From the NCBI RefSeq assembly GCF_022568795.1, contig NZ_JAKZHU010000001.1, forward strand, positions 1,116,001 to 1,180,000: DNA of 64,000 bases, in the 5' to 3' direction. Numbering within the stretch: position 1 is the stretch's first letter; each line of letters starts with the position of its first letter. This DNA comes from Arsenicicoccus dermatophilus (lineage in GTDB: Bacteria; Actinomycetota; Actinomycetes; Actinomycetales; Dermatophilaceae). Below, piece after piece: positions 16,007-30,701 of the stretch. The notes beneath the pieces were generated by a model that had not been told where the DNA came from, ran no database searches, and saw only the letters and a list, made by a program, of their open reading frames with translations. The position numbers and the translations under genes were made by a program.

Positions 16007-18821
16007 GGTCGGCCGCTACCACCCCGCGCATCACGGCGTCGATCGCCTGCCGGGCCGTGGCCGCCAGCGCGGGCTGCGGCGCGCACGTCGCGATCTGACC
16101 GAGCAGGTCCACGATCTGCTTGCAGCGGCGGACGAAGTCGCCGGCAGCCATGTCGCTGTCGCGCAGGCACACCTCGAGGGTCTGCCCGGCCGCCCAGCGG
16201 TGCACCGGCCACATCATGCCGCCGTCGGGGGCCCCGGTCTCGGGCAGCTGGTGCTGGGCCTCACGGTCGCTGATCACCGACCACAGCCGCACCATCTCGT
16301 GGTAGGCGTCCGAGACGTCCTGGTTGGGCACCCGCGGGGCGCCGCCGTCGGCCTCACTCTGCCGCGGCTCGAAGATCAGCGCCGACACCACCGCCGCGAG
16401 GGAGGGCACGTCGAGCCGCTGCCAGACGCCGTGGGCGAGGCACTCCGCGGCGAGCAGGTCCTTCTCGGAGTAGAGCCGGCGCAGCATCGCCCCGCTCGGC
16501 GTCACCGTCTCGCCGCGCGCGTCGAGGTAGCCGGTCTCGGCTAGCAGGTCGCAGATCCGGTCGAACTGCTTGGCCACGGAGTTGGTGCGCCCGGAGACCC
16601 GGCGGCGCAGCCCGGCGGTCTCCCGGTCCAGGCGGTGGTAGCGCTCGGCCCAGCGGGCGTGGTCCTCGCGGTCGGGGCACTGGTGGCAGGGGTGGGCCTT
16701 CATCCGACGGCGCAGCGACTCGATCGCCTGCTCCCCCGCGCCGCCGTCCGCGCCGGTGCGTCCCTTGCCCTTGCGCCGCGCCTCGTAGGGCACCTTGGCC
16801 CGGACCGTCGAGGCGATGTCCTTGCGCATCTTGGTGTTGCGGGCGTTGAAGTTGCGCGGGAGCGGGATGTTGGTCGTCGGCTCGATCGGCTGGTCGACGT
16901 CGTGCACCGTGAGCCGGCGCGCCCGCCCGTCGGGGTTGATGACGAGCGGGGTGGGCGGGTTGCCCCGGGCGGCGGTGTTGGCGTTGACCACGATCGCCAT
17001 ACCGGTGTGCCGTCCGTCCCGCATCGCGAAGACGTCGCCCTCGCGCAGGTCCGCCAGCGACTGCTCGATCGCCGCCCGCCTCGAGGACGACCGCTCCTTG
17101 GCGAGGGACTTCTCCAGGTGCCGGATCTGCTCGCGGAAGCCGGAGTACTCCGCGAAGTCGCCCAGGTGGCAGGTCATCGCCTCGCGATAGCCCTCCAGCG
17201 CCTCGTCGTTGCGGCGCACCTGGGAGGCCAGCCCCACCACCGCCCGGTCGGCCTGGAACTGCGCGAAGGAGGTCTCCAGGATCTCCCGCGCGTCCTGACG
17301 ACCCACCCGCCGGACCAGGTTGACGGCCATGTTGTAGGTCGGGCGGAAGGAGGAGTTCAGCGGATAGGTTCGGGTGGAGGCCAGACCGCCGACGGCAAGC
17401 GGGTCGACGCCGCGGGACCACACCACGACCGCGTGGCCCTCGACGTCGATGCCCCGCCGCCCGGCGCGGCCGGTGAGCTGGGTGTACTCCGCCGGGGACA
17501 GCTCGACGTGGGCGTCGCCGTTGAACTTCACGAGCTTCTCGAGCACCACCGTGCGGGCGGGCATGTTGATCCCGAGCGCCAGCGTCTCGGTGGCGAAGAC
17601 CGCCCGGATGCGCCCGGCGGTGAACAGCTCCTCGACGATCTCCCGGAAGGTCGGCAGCATCCCCGCGTGGTGCGCGGCGTAGCCCCGCGACAGTGCCTCG
17701 ACGAAGTCGTGGTAGCCGAGCACCCCCAGGTCGCCGTCCCCGACGCCGGCCACCCGCTCCTCGACGAGCCGGCGGATCCGGGCGCCCTCGTCGGCGGGCA
17801 CCAGCCGCAGGTCCTGGGCCAGCAGCTGGGCCACCGCGGCCTCGCACCCGGCCCGGCTGAAGATGAAGGTGATCGCGGGCAGCAACCCGTCGCGCTCCAG
17901 CCGCGCGACGACCTCCGCCCGCGAGGCCGCTCCCCCGGGCCGGCTCCCCCGCGCTCCGCCCTCGGCGTACGGCGAACCGCCGCGCGGTGCCGTGCCGGCC
18001 CCGCGCCCGCGGCCCCGGGATCCCCACGGGTCGTTGGCGCGGCTGGTCGACCGGGGTCCGCGCCCCGCTCCCCAGGCGCCGCGCTCCAGCGACTGCAGCC
18101 GCTGGACCAGGTCGGGGTTGACCTTGGCCATCTCGGCGGTGATCCGGTGGTGCGAGTCGCGCTCCTTGCCGACGACCGAGCCGCCCGTGTCGACGAAGAG
18201 GTCGAAGAGCTCGCGGCCCACCATCATGTGCTGCCACAGCGGCACCGGCCGGTGCTCGGACACCACCACCGCGGTGTCGCCGCGCACCTCGCCGAGCCAG
18301 GCGCCGAACTCCTCGGCATTGCTCACGGTCGCCGACAGGGAGATGACCTGCACCGACTCGGGCAGGTGGATGATGACCTCCTCCCACACGGCGCCCCGGA
18401 AGCGGTCGGCGAGGTAGTGCACCTCGTCCATGACGACGACGCCGAGGTCGTGCAGGGAGGAGCTCCCGGCATACAGCATGTTGCGCAGGACCTCGGTGGT
18501 CATCACCACCACGGGGGCCTCGCCGTTGACCGAGGAGTCGCCGGTGAGCAGCCCGACCTGGTCGGCGCCGTGCCGGGCGACGAGGTCGTGGAACTTCTGG
18601 TTGGACAGCGCCTTGATGGGTGTGGTGTAGAAGGCCTTGCGACCCGTCGCGAGGGCCAGGTGGACACCGAACTCGCCCACGATCGTCTTGCCGGCCCCGG
18701 TGGGAGCGGCGACCAGCACCCCGTGCCCGTCCTCCACGGCGGCGCAGGCCTCCAGCTGGAAGTCGTCGAGCGGGAACGCGAAGCCGGAGCAGAAGTCGTC
18801 CAGGTGGGGATGGCGGGACAT
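15996..18821 (-). CDS. helY: Ski2/Mtr4-like DExH RNA helicase HelY
   Basis: 941 residues, usual for actinobacterial HelY. Motif I APTGAGKT at 39-46, DEVH box at 132-135, SAT, then motif VI QLTGRAGRRG. A Gly/Arg-rich insert of about 70 residues separates the two RecA domains. The C-terminal part carries the arch-like region and a Cys/His cluster (HPCHQCPDREDH) seen in this family. HelY is an ATP-dependent helicase thought to act on RNA. TAGCCT six bases before the ATG suggests a leaderless mRNA. Gene order tatA-tatC-helY is conserved in actinobacteria. Confidence 0.92.
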   Translation of the reverse strand: MSRHPHLDDFCSGFAFPLDDFQLEACAAVEDGHGVLVAAPTGAGKTIVGEFGVHLALATGRKAFYTTPIKALSNQKFHDLVARHGADQVGLLTGDSSVNGEAPVVVMTTEVLRNMLYAGSSSLHDLGVVVMDEVHYLADRFRGAVWEEVIIHLPESVQVISLSATVSNAEEFGAWLGEVRGDTAVVVSEHRPVPLWQHMMVGRELFDLFVDTGGSVVGKERDSHHRITAEMAKVNPDLVQRLQSLERGAWGAGRGPRSTSRANDPWGSRGRGRGAGTAPRGGSPYAEGGARGSRPGGAASRAEVVARLERDGLLPAITFIFSRAGCEAAVAQLLAQDLRLVPADEGARIRRLVEERVAGVGDGDLGVLGYHDFVEALSRGYAAHHAGMLPTFREIVEELFTAGRIRAVFATETLALGINMPARTVVLEKLVKFNGDAHVELSPAEYTQLTGRAGRRGIDVEGHAVVVWSRGVDPLAVGGLASTRTYPLNSSFRPTYNMAVNLVRRVGRQDAREILETSFAQFQADRAVVGLASQVRRNDEALEGYREAMTCHLGDFAEYSGFREQIRHLEKSLAKERSSSRRAAIEQSLADLREGDVFAMRDGRHTGMAIVVNANTAARGNPPTPLVINPDGRARRLTVHDVDQPIEPTTNIPLPRNFNARNTKMRKDIASTVRAKVPYEARRKGKGRTGADGGAGEQAIESLRRRMKAHPCHQCPDREDHARWAERYHRLDRETAGLRRRVSGRTNSVAKQFDRICDLLAETGYLDARGETVTPSGAMLRRLYSEKDLLAAECLAHGVWQRLDVPSLAAVVSALIFEPRQSEADGGAPRVPNQDVSDAYHEMVRLWSVISDREAQHQLPETGAPDGGMMWPVHRWAAGQTLEVCLRDSDMAAGDFVRRCKQIVDLLGQIATCAPQPALAATARQAIDAVMRGVVAADRLD

Positions 18822-18864
18822 GCCTGCAGGCTACGCGAGCGGACCGACATACCCCCGGCAGGAG

Positions 18865-18895
18865 CCGGGGTCGGCCCTCGCGGGGCCGGCCCCGG
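18865..18895 (-). terminator. Terminator after tatAC
   Basis: 13-bp GC-rich stem (18865-18877 and 18883-18895, one T-G pair) with a 5-base loop, directly after the tatC stop on the minus strand. helY then starts from its own promoter. Confidence 0.6.
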
Positions 18896-18912
18896 GCCAC
18901 CCGCCCGCGACG

Positions 18913-19800
18913 TCAGACGTCGGTGGCCCGGATGTCGGAGGCCTCGTCGTCGGCGAGGTGGCCATAGCTCGGGCGGCGACGGGCCCGGCGGGCGTCGATC
19001 ACCCGGGCCACGGCATAGGCCCCGAAGTAGAGGCCGACCAGCGGCAGCGCCAGGGCGAACATCGTCCACGGGTCCGGCGTCGGCGTCATCATCGCGGCGA
19101 AGGTGAAGATGAGCACCACCGCGATCCGCCAGCCCTTGAGCATCAGCGAGGCGGGCAGGACGTGGATGACGTTGAGCGCGACGAGGAGCACGGGCAGCAG
19201 GAAGGCCAGCCCGAAGCTGAGGATGAAGCGGGTGACCCACGTCAGGTAGTAGTCCGCGGGCAGGATGTTGGACGCCCCCATGGGCGTGAACTCCAGCAGC
19301 ACCTCGATCGCCTTGGGCAGCGCGTAGAGCGCCCCCCAGCACCCGAGGAGGAACAGCGGCACCGCGGCCAGGATGAAGGCCAGGGCGGTGTTGCGCTCGC
19401 GCTTGTGCAGCCCGGGCACGATGAAGGCCCAGATCTGCCACAGCCACACCGGGCTGGCCAGGATGATGCCGACGAAGAAGGCGACCTTGAGCTTGAGCGA
19501 GAAGGCTCCGGTGACGTCCTGGAAGGACAGGATCACGTTGGCGTGGCGCGCGGCCGCGGACAGCCGCAGCGGCTCGGTCAGCCGGAGCACGAGCTGGTCG
19601 TAGTAGATCCAGCCGACGACCGAGGCCAGGCAGATGGCGACGGCGGCGACGATCACGCGGTTGCGGAACTCGCGCAGGTGGTCGCCGAGCGACATCCGGC
19701 CCTGGGGGTCGCGCGGTCGGCGCCGGGGCAGCCGGGGACCAGGACGGGCACCGGGGACCGTGCGACGCACGGAGCGGATGTCGGAGGCGGACTCCGTCAT
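18913..19800 (-). CDS. tatC: Twin-arginine translocase subunit TatC
   Basis: 295 residues with six predicted membrane segments. The family N-terminus MSLGDHLREFRNRVIVAAV, the segment FSLKLKVAFFVGIILASPVWLWQIWAFIVPGL, and MTPTPDPWTMFALALP near the end are diagnostic. A basic 35-residue N-terminal extension (RRTVPGARPGPRLPRRRP) precedes the core. TatC is the receptor for twin-arginine signal peptides and works with TatA. It follows tatA by 17 bases in one operon. Confidence 0.96.
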   Translation of the reverse strand: MTESASDIRSVRRTVPGARPGPRLPRRRPRDPQGRMSLGDHLREFRNRVIVAAVAICLASVVGWIYYDQLVLRLTEPLRLSAAARHANVILSFQDVTGAFSLKLKVAFFVGIILASPVWLWQIWAFIVPGLHKRERNTALAFILAAVPLFLLGCWGALYALPKAIEVLLEFTPMGASNILPADYYLTWVTRFILSFGLAFLLPVLLVALNVIHVLPASLMLKGWRIAVVLIFTFAAMMTPTPDPWTMFALALPLVGLYFGAYAVARVIDARRARRRPSYGHLADDEASDIRATDV

Positions 19801-19817
19801 GACGGGTGCGGCCTGGA

Positions 19818-20162
19818 TCAGGCGCGGGGGGCGGTGTCGCCGCCCTCGCGGCGGTAACGCACGCCGTCGATCACGACGTAGTCGTCGTCGCCGGTCGCCT
19901 TGCTCGCGCCGGCCGCGGGGGCCGCGGTCTCGGTGCGGGTGGTGGTCGTGGTGCGCTCGGTCACCACGTCCCCGTCGACGGTGGTGCGGGCGGCCTCGGA
20001 CGTGCCGTCCTTGTGCATCTCGTCGACCTCGGTCTTGAAGATCCGCAGGGACCGGCCCAGGCTGCGCGCGGCGTCGGGGAGCCGGTTCGCGCCGAAGACC
20101 AGCAGGATGACGATGATGAGGATGACGAGGTGCCAGCCCTCGAACAGGCCACGGATGCCCAT
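19818..20162 (-). CDS. tatA: Sec-independent translocase protein TatA
   Basis: 114 residues from the ATG at 20162 ([20 protein letters not shown]). One N-terminal membrane segment with [22 protein letters not shown] is the TatA/E signature: Phe-Gly hinge and amphipathic helix. A long Thr/Ala-rich acidic tail follows and ends [20 protein letters not shown]. Upstream codons to 20207 are rejected as an unconserved extension. TatA forms the protein-conducting part of the Tat system. Confidence 0.93.
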   Translation of the reverse strand: MGIRGLFEGWHLVILIIVILLVFGANRLPDAARSLGRSLRIFKTEVDEMHKDGTSEAARTTVDGDVVTERTTTTTRTETAAPAAGASKATGDDDYVVIDGVRYRREGGDTAPRA

Positions 20163-20234
20163 GAGTCGTGCCTTCCGGTCGATGTGGGGTGGATCTGCGA
20201 GCGTCATCCTACGGGTGTCAACCCTCGCGACGAC

Positions 20235-20260
20235 CGGTCACCGTGAACTCCCGGTGACCG
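20235..20260 (-). terminator. Terminator after pafBC
   Basis: 8-bp inverted repeat (20235-20242 and 20253-20260), 10-base loop, just after the pafC stop codon. Confidence 0.45.
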
Positions 20261-20282
20261 CCGTATGACGCCTCGGCACCGC

Positions 20283-21272
20283 TCAGGCGTAGTGCGCCAG
20301 CGCCGCGCGGGCCTCGGCCGCCACCTCGGCGCGCAGGGTCCGCGGGGACCGGACCTGCGCCGAGCCGCCGAGCCGCAGCAGCAGCCGCCGCAGCCAGGCG
20401 GTGTCGCCCGTCGCCATGGTCACCTCGAGGCCGCCGTCCGGGGTCTCCGCGACGTCCTCGCAGGGGTAGTAGTCGTGGACCCACCGGGCCTCGGGGGCCA
20501 GGGCGAGGACCACCCGCAGGTCGTCCTCGTCGGGCCGGAAGATCCCGGCGTCCAGGTCCCGCGGGCGCGCCGACTCCGGCGGCGTGCCGTCGACGTCGAG
20601 CACCTCGAGCCCGGCGACCCGGTCGACGCGGAAGAGCCGCACGTCCCGGGCGCGGTGGCACCAGGCCTCGAGGTACCACGGGCCGTCCACGTTGACCAGG
20701 CGCATCGGGTCGACGTCCCGCTCGGTGGTCTCGTCCCGGCTGGGCACGACGTAGGACAGGTGGACCCGGCGGTGGTCGGCGAGGGCCTGCCGCAGCGCGA
20801 CGAGGTGCTCCTCGGCGACCGCCCGGTCCACCGACTCCAGGCCGATGTCCACGGTGACGTTGGCGGCACCGGCCATCCGGGAGGTGGCCGAGGTCGCGGC
20901 CTCCAGCTTGGCCAGCGCCCGCTCGACGGCGTCGCGCTCCCCCAGCCCGGGCACGGCGGCGAGAGCGCGCAGCCCGACCATCAGGGACAGCGCCTCGTCG
21001 ACCCCGAGCCGCAGCGGCCGGGCGATGGTGTCGGCGTTGGACAGGTAGACGTGCCCGTCCTCCCACTGCGCGTCGATGAGGTCGTCGTGGTAGCCGCCGG
21101 GCGTCCCGCACAGGAAGAGCAGGGCGAGGTCGGCCTCGAGCTGGTCCCGGGAGACGCCGAACTCCCGTGCGGCGACGTCGATCTCGACTCCCTGGTGACG
21201 CAGCAGCCAGGGCACCATGGTGAGCAGCCGGTCGAGGCGGGCGGTGGCCGGCTCGTTCATGTCGACGTTCAT
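20283..21272 (-). CDS. pafC: PafC, WYL-domain transcription regulator
   Basis: 329 residues from an ATG at 21272 with AGGAGG, overlapping the pafB stop (ATGA). It has an N-terminal winged helix (RLDRLLTMVPWLLRHQGVEI, AAREFGVSRDQLEADLALLFLCG), then a WYL domain (RRVHLSYVVPSRDETTERDVDPMRLVNVDGPWYLEAWCH) and a WCX tail. PafB and PafC act together as the activator of a RecA/LexA-independent DNA damage response in mycobacteria; they lie next to proteasome genes in many actinobacteria. Confidence 0.93.
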   Translation of the reverse strand: MNVDMNEPATARLDRLLTMVPWLLRHQGVEIDVAAREFGVSRDQLEADLALLFLCGTPGGYHDDLIDAQWEDGHVYLSNADTIARPLRLGVDEALSLMVGLRALAAVPGLGERDAVERALAKLEAATSATSRMAGAANVTVDIGLESVDRAVAEEHLVALRQALADHRRVHLSYVVPSRDETTERDVDPMRLVNVDGPWYLEAWCHRARDVRLFRVDRVAGLEVLDVDGTPPESARPRDLDAGIFRPDEDDLRVVLALAPEARWVHDYYPCEDVAETPDGGLEVTMATGDTAWLRRLLLRLGGSAQVRSPRTLRAEVAAEARAALAHYA

Positions 21273-22282
21273 GCGTCCTCCTGCCCGGCACCGCCGCCCG
21301 CCGCGGCGGCCAGGGCTCCCTGCAGGCGCTCGACCACGGCGGCCCGCAGCTCGGGCGGGCTCACCGCCACCACCGACGCGCCGTGCCCGGCCAGCTCGTC
21401 GGCGAGGCGGGCGACGTCGCCGACGGACAGGACCAGCTCGTCCCACCCGTCGGCGCCGGTCTGCACGGACGCGGCTCGTCGGCGCAGCGCGTGCCCGGAG
21501 CCGGTGCGCACCCGGACCACCCCGGTGGTGGGGGCGGCGTCGGCGGACTGGGCGGAGATCACGGCGACCGCGTCGTGGTCGTCCGGCACGTCGTAGCTCC
21601 CCGGACGGCCCGCCCAGGCGATGGCGCCCTCGACCCGGCCGAGCCGGAAGACGCGTGGGGCCTGCCGGTCCAGGTCCCAGCCGGTGAGGTACCACCGGCC
21701 GTGCCAGGCGGCGATGGCCCAGGGCTGGACGTGCCGGGTGGCGACCTCGCCGGTGCGTCCGGTGCGATAGGCGAACCGCACCGGGCGACGCTGCAGCACC
21801 GCGTCCTTGGCCCGGGCGAAGGCCGGCTCGGCGGTCCGCACCCGCGGCTCCAGGCCGATGATGCTGGCGTCGTCGCGCTCGACCCCGGCGGCGGCGAGCT
21901 TGCGCAGGGCCTGCGCAGCCGGTCCCGCGAGGGAGGCCTGGGCCCAGGTGCGGGCGGCCAGGCCGAGGATCGCGAGCTCGTCGGCCTCCAGGCTCAGCTC
22001 GGGCAGGGCGTACTCGCGGTCGTCGATCCGGTAGCCCTCCTCGTCCTCGAAGAAGGAGTCGATCTGCTCGGTGACCAGCGGGATCCCCAGGGCGCGCAGC
22101 TCGTCCTTGTCCCGCTCGAACATCCGGTCGAAGGCCTCGTCCGTGGCCGCCTCGCCGTACTGCGGGACCGCCTCGCGGATCTTGGACTTGGGCAGCGGGC
22201 GGCGGGTGTAGAGCAGGCAGATGACGAGGTTGAGCAGGCGCTCGGTCTTGGCCGAGCTGACGGGGGTCCGGGCCTGGGCCAC
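21269..22282 (-). CDS. pafB: PafB, WYL-domain transcription regulator
   Basis: 337 residues with GTG start (AAGGGAG upstream). Winged helix (KTERLLNLVICLLYTRRPLPKSKIREAVPQY), then WYL domain (RRPVRFAYRTGRTGEVATRHVQPWAIAAWHGRWYLTGWDLDRQAPRVFRLGRVEG) with the WYL triplet and binding arginines, and a WCX C-terminal region. Partner of PafC in the same operon. Divergent from the DUF3866 gene with 29 bases between the start codons, so the promoters must overlap. Confidence 0.93.
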   Translation of the reverse strand: MAQARTPVSSAKTERLLNLVICLLYTRRPLPKSKIREAVPQYGEAATDEAFDRMFERDKDELRALGIPLVTEQIDSFFEDEEGYRIDDREYALPELSLEADELAILGLAARTWAQASLAGPAAQALRKLAAAGVERDDASIIGLEPRVRTAEPAFARAKDAVLQRRPVRFAYRTGRTGEVATRHVQPWAIAAWHGRWYLTGWDLDRQAPRVFRLGRVEGAIAWAGRPGSYDVPDDHDAVAVISAQSADAAPTTGVVRVRTGSGHALRRRAASVQTGADGWDELVLSVGDVARLADELAGHGASVVAVSPPELRAAVVERLQGALAAAAGGGAGQEDA

Positions 22283-22311
22283 GAGGGCTCCCTTCGGGCT
22301 ACGGTGGTCGC

Positions 22312-23439
22312 GTGATCCGCTGGCGCACCGCTGTCGTCGACGCCGTCCGGGCCGAGTGGCCCGGCGCCGTCGAGTATGCCGTAACTGTGTTCGACGACAC
22401 GGGTTATGACGCCTCAGCGTGTCAGGTCGTTGCTCTGGGTTACTCCTCGGTGGTGGGTCGCGCCGAGCCCGGGGACCGGGTGCTGCTCAACGTCTCGGCG
22501 CTGCAGCGTGGCCTGGGGACGGGTGGGATGGCGCTGGTCGTCGGCATACCGGACCGCCTGCCGCCGGACCCGCCCGCGGGCCCGGGCCACGTGGTCAAGG
22601 CCCGCTACACCCCCACCCAGACCATGCTCCTCGGGGTGGACGAGCAGGAGAGCCCGCACCACGCGCTGCTCGCCGAGGCCGACTCCGTGGACGGCATGCC
22701 GGTGGTCGTCGCCGACCTGCACTCGGCGCTGCCCGCCGTCGTCGCCGGCATCCGGGCCACCCGCCCGGGGGCGCGGGTGGCCTATGTCATGACCGACGGC
22801 GGCGCGCTGCCTGCGACCTTCAGCCGCACCGTCGCGGGGCTGCGCGAGGCCGGGTGGCTGACCGCGTGCCTGACGACCGGCCAGGCGTACGGCGGGGACC
22901 ACGAGGCGGTCACCGTGCACACCGGGCTGCTCGCGGCGCGCCTGGTCGAGCACGCCGACGTCGCGGTCGTCGCCCAGGGCCCGGGCAACCTCGGCACCGG
23001 CACCCGGTGGGGCTTCTCGGGGGTGAGCGCCGGCGAGGCGGTCAACGCCGCCCACGTGCTCGGCGGGCGGGCCGTGGCGTCGCTGCGGGTGTCCGAGGGC
23101 GACGCCCGGGAGCGGCACCAGGGGGTGAGCCACCACTCGCTCACGGCCTACGGCCGGGTCGCGATGGCCCCCGCCGACGTGCCGGTGCCGGTCGAGGACT
23201 CCGCGGTCGCCCGCCAGGTGCGCTGTCAGGCGCAGGAGCTGTGCGTCGGCTCCGGCGGCCGGCTCACCCTGCACGAGGTCCCCGTGGACGGCCTGGACGA
23301 GGCGCTGGCCACCTGCCCGGTGCCGCTGCGGACCATGGGCCGGGGGCTGCGGGAGGACCGCGCGGCCTTCGTCGCGGCGGCGGTGGCCGGACGGCACGCG
23401 GCCACCCTGAGCGAACGCGCGAGTAACCCGACCGGGTGA
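22312..23439 (+). CDS. DUF3866 family protein
   Basis: 375 residues, start GTG, with a TACGGT box six bases upstream (leaderless). The family is recognised from IRWRTAVVDAVRAEWPGAVE, GYSSVVGRAEPGDRVLLNVSA, GHVVKARYTPTQTMLLGVDE and GPGNLGTGTRWGFSGVSAGEAVNA. Many actinobacteria carry it near pafBC. No function is known. There are no membrane segments, so it is likely cytosolic. Gly-rich loops suggest nucleotide or phosphate binding, but this is inference. Confidence 0.85.
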   Translation: MIRWRTAVVDAVRAEWPGAVEYAVTVFDDTGYDASACQVVALGYSSVVGRAEPGDRVLLNVSALQRGLGTGGMALVVGIPDRLPPDPPAGPGHVVKARYTPTQTMLLGVDEQESPHHALLAEADSVDGMPVVVADLHSALPAVVAGIRATRPGARVAYVMTDGGALPATFSRTVAGLREAGWLTACLTTGQAYGGDHEAVTVHTGLLAARLVEHADVAVVAQGPGNLGTGTRWGFSGVSAGEAVNAAHVLGGRAVASLRVSEGDARERHQGVSHHSLTAYGRVAMAPADVPVPVEDSAVARQVRCQAQELCVGSGGRLTLHEVPVDGLDEALATCPVPLRTMGRGLREDRAAFVAAAVAGRHAATLSERASNPTG

Positions 23440-23494
23440 CTAGCCTCCTCGGGTCACGTGGCCCAGGCCACACCGAGACCGAGGAGCCGCCCGG

Positions 23495-29083
<5,589 letters not shown>

Positions 29084-29104
29084 CCGCTCCCCGGCCGACC
29101 GCCG

Positions 29105-29150
29105 GACGCACGAGGGCCCCGGGAGTTCGCTCCCGGGGCCCTCGTGCGTC
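29105..29150. terminator. Bidirectional terminator with TTCG loop
   Basis: Perfect 21-bp inverted repeat (29105-29125 and 29130-29150) closed by a stable TTCG tetraloop, between the convergent carboxylase and FKBP genes. Confidence 0.9.
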
Positions 29151-29162
29151 GTCGGTCGGACG

Positions 29163-29549
29163 TCAGCGCACGGCGACCAGGTCCACGACGAAGATCAGCG
29201 CCTCGCCGGGCTCGATGACGCCGCCCGCCCCGCGGTCGCCGTAGGCAAGGTGCGCCGGGATGGTGAGCTTGCGGCGTCCGCCCTCACACATGCCGAGCAG
29301 GCCCTGGTCCCAGCCCTGGATGACCTGGCCGACGCCGACCTGGAAGTCCAGCGGGGCGCCGCGGTTCCAGGAGGAGTCGAACTCCTCGCCGGTGGAGTGG
29401 GCGACGCCGACGTAGTGGGTGCTGACGATCGTGCCGGCCGTGGCCTCGGCGCCGTCGCCCACCCAGATGTCCTCGACGACCAGGTCGGCGGGCGGCTGGT
29501 CACCCGGGAAGTCGATCTCGGGCTTGGTGGTGCTGGGGTCGAAAGGCAT
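29163..29549 (-). CDS. FKBP-type peptidyl-prolyl isomerase
   Basis: 128 residues, one FKBP domain without signal peptide, so cytosolic. Motifs: VSTHYVGVAHSTGEEFDSSW, PLDFQVGVGQVIQGWDQGLLGM, GGRRKLTIPAHLAYGDRGAGGVIEPGEALIFVVDLV. These include the aromatic pocket residues and the GYG-like loop. Catalyses cis-trans isomerisation of peptide bonds before proline. Start ATG with AGGAG. It follows the lipoprotein FKBP and pafA, the common order downstream of pafA in actinobacteria. Confidence 0.93.
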   Translation of the reverse strand: MPFDPSTTKPEIDFPGDQPPADLVVEDIWVGDGAEATAGTIVSTHYVGVAHSTGEEFDSSWNRGAPLDFQVGVGQVIQGWDQGLLGMCEGGRRKLTIPAHLAYGDRGAGGVIEPGEALIFVVDLVAVR

Positions 29550-29625
29550 GGCTGCTCCTGAGGTCTGAGGGACGTACGACGGGTAGGGGCGGCGCCCCGG
29601 TCACCGACCGAGGCGCCGCCGGAGG

Positions 29626-30657
29626 TCACTTGGCGCCGGCGACGTCCACGACGAAGACGAGCGGCGCGTTCGGCGGGATGGCCGGCGGCATGCCCTTGGC
29701 GCCGTAGGCCTCGGCCGCCGGAGCGACGATCATGACCTGGCTGCCGATCTTGCTGCCGGTGAGGCACTTGTCCCAGGCCGGGATGACCTGCTTGACGCCG
29801 ATGGGGAAGTCGGTCGGGGCCGCGCCGCGGTCGAAGCTCGAGTCGAACTTCTTGCCGTCGGCCCACAGCAGACCGGTGTACTTCGCGGACAGCGTCTGCC
29901 CGGCCTCGACGACGGCGCCGGTGCCCTCCTTGAGGACGAACATCGTCGACTGGGCGGGGGCGGGCTTGCCGGTGGGCTTGATGGTGGCGGCCTTGTCGGC
30001 GGGGGCGGTGACCTCGGGCAGACCGTCCTTGCTGGTGACGACCTTGCAGGGGGTGCCGGACATGCCGACCTGCTTGATGTCGACGAGGGCGACCATGGTC
30101 TCGTCGGCGCTGAGCCCGCTCTGCGGGTTGCGGGAGGCGATGAGCCCGGCGCCCTCGGCGGGGGCGACGGCGACCAGGACCCGCGAGCCGGCCTTCTGAC
30201 CGACGATGCCGCGGGCCAGGCCGGGCAGCGTGCCGCGCATGGCCAGCTCCTCGGGCTTGCCCTTGGCGAAGGTGTCGTCAAGGGTCTTGCCGGTCTTGCC
30301 CGACGCGAGGACGACGTTGATGGTCGCCACGTCACCGGGCTTGACGACGGCGCCGGTGCCCTCGGTGAGGGTCTGCACGGTCGTCTCCTTGACGGCCACC
30401 GGAGGCTTGGCGATCGTGAGGGCCGGCTTGTCCGGCGTGCCGGCGACCGTGACGCCGGCGACGGTGCCCTTGGTGGCGGCGGTGATCGGGGTCGACGTCG
30501 CGGCCGCCGGGGCGGCGGTGCCCGAGGCGCTGCCGCTCGTCGCGGTCGTCGCCGCCGAGGTGGTGGCCGTCGTCTTGGCGTCGTTGCTCCCGCAGGCGCT
30601 CAGGGCGATCGTCGGGACGGCCAGGAGGGCCAAGGCGGTGCTGGTGCGCAGGCGCAA
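29626..30657 (-). CDS. Lipoprotein with two FKBP-type isomerase domains
   Basis: 343 residues from a TTG start at 30657, chosen because AAGGAT lies seven bases upstream. The signal peptide RTSTALALLAVPTIALSAC has a lipobox (Leu19-Ser-Ala-Cys22), so the protein is likely anchored outside the membrane. A Thr/Ala-rich linker leads to a degenerate FKBP-like domain (about 95-200) and then a full FKBP domain (VEAGQTLSAKYTGLLWADGK, FPIGVKQVIPAWDKCLTGSKIGS, AYGAKGMPPAIPPNAPLVFVVDV). A folding role for exported proteins is likely. Other TTG/CTG starts nearby are possible. Confidence 0.88.
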   Translation of the reverse strand: MRLRTSTALALLAVPTIALSACGSNDAKTTATTSAATTATSGSASGTAAPAAATSTPITAATKGTVAGVTVAGTPDKPALTIAKPPVAVKETTVQTLTEGTGAVVKPGDVATINVVLASGKTGKTLDDTFAKGKPEELAMRGTLPGLARGIVGQKAGSRVLVAVAPAEGAGLIASRNPQSGLSADETMVALVDIKQVGMSGTPCKVVTSKDGLPEVTAPADKAATIKPTGKPAPAQSTMFVLKEGTGAVVEAGQTLSAKYTGLLWADGKKFDSSFDRGAAPTDFPIGVKQVIPAWDKCLTGSKIGSQVMIVAPAAEAYGAKGMPPAIPPNAPLVFVVDVAGAK

Positions 30658-30701
30658 GAGTTGGATCCTTCGCTCGATGGGTGCGTGAGGCTGGGGGAAG
30701 C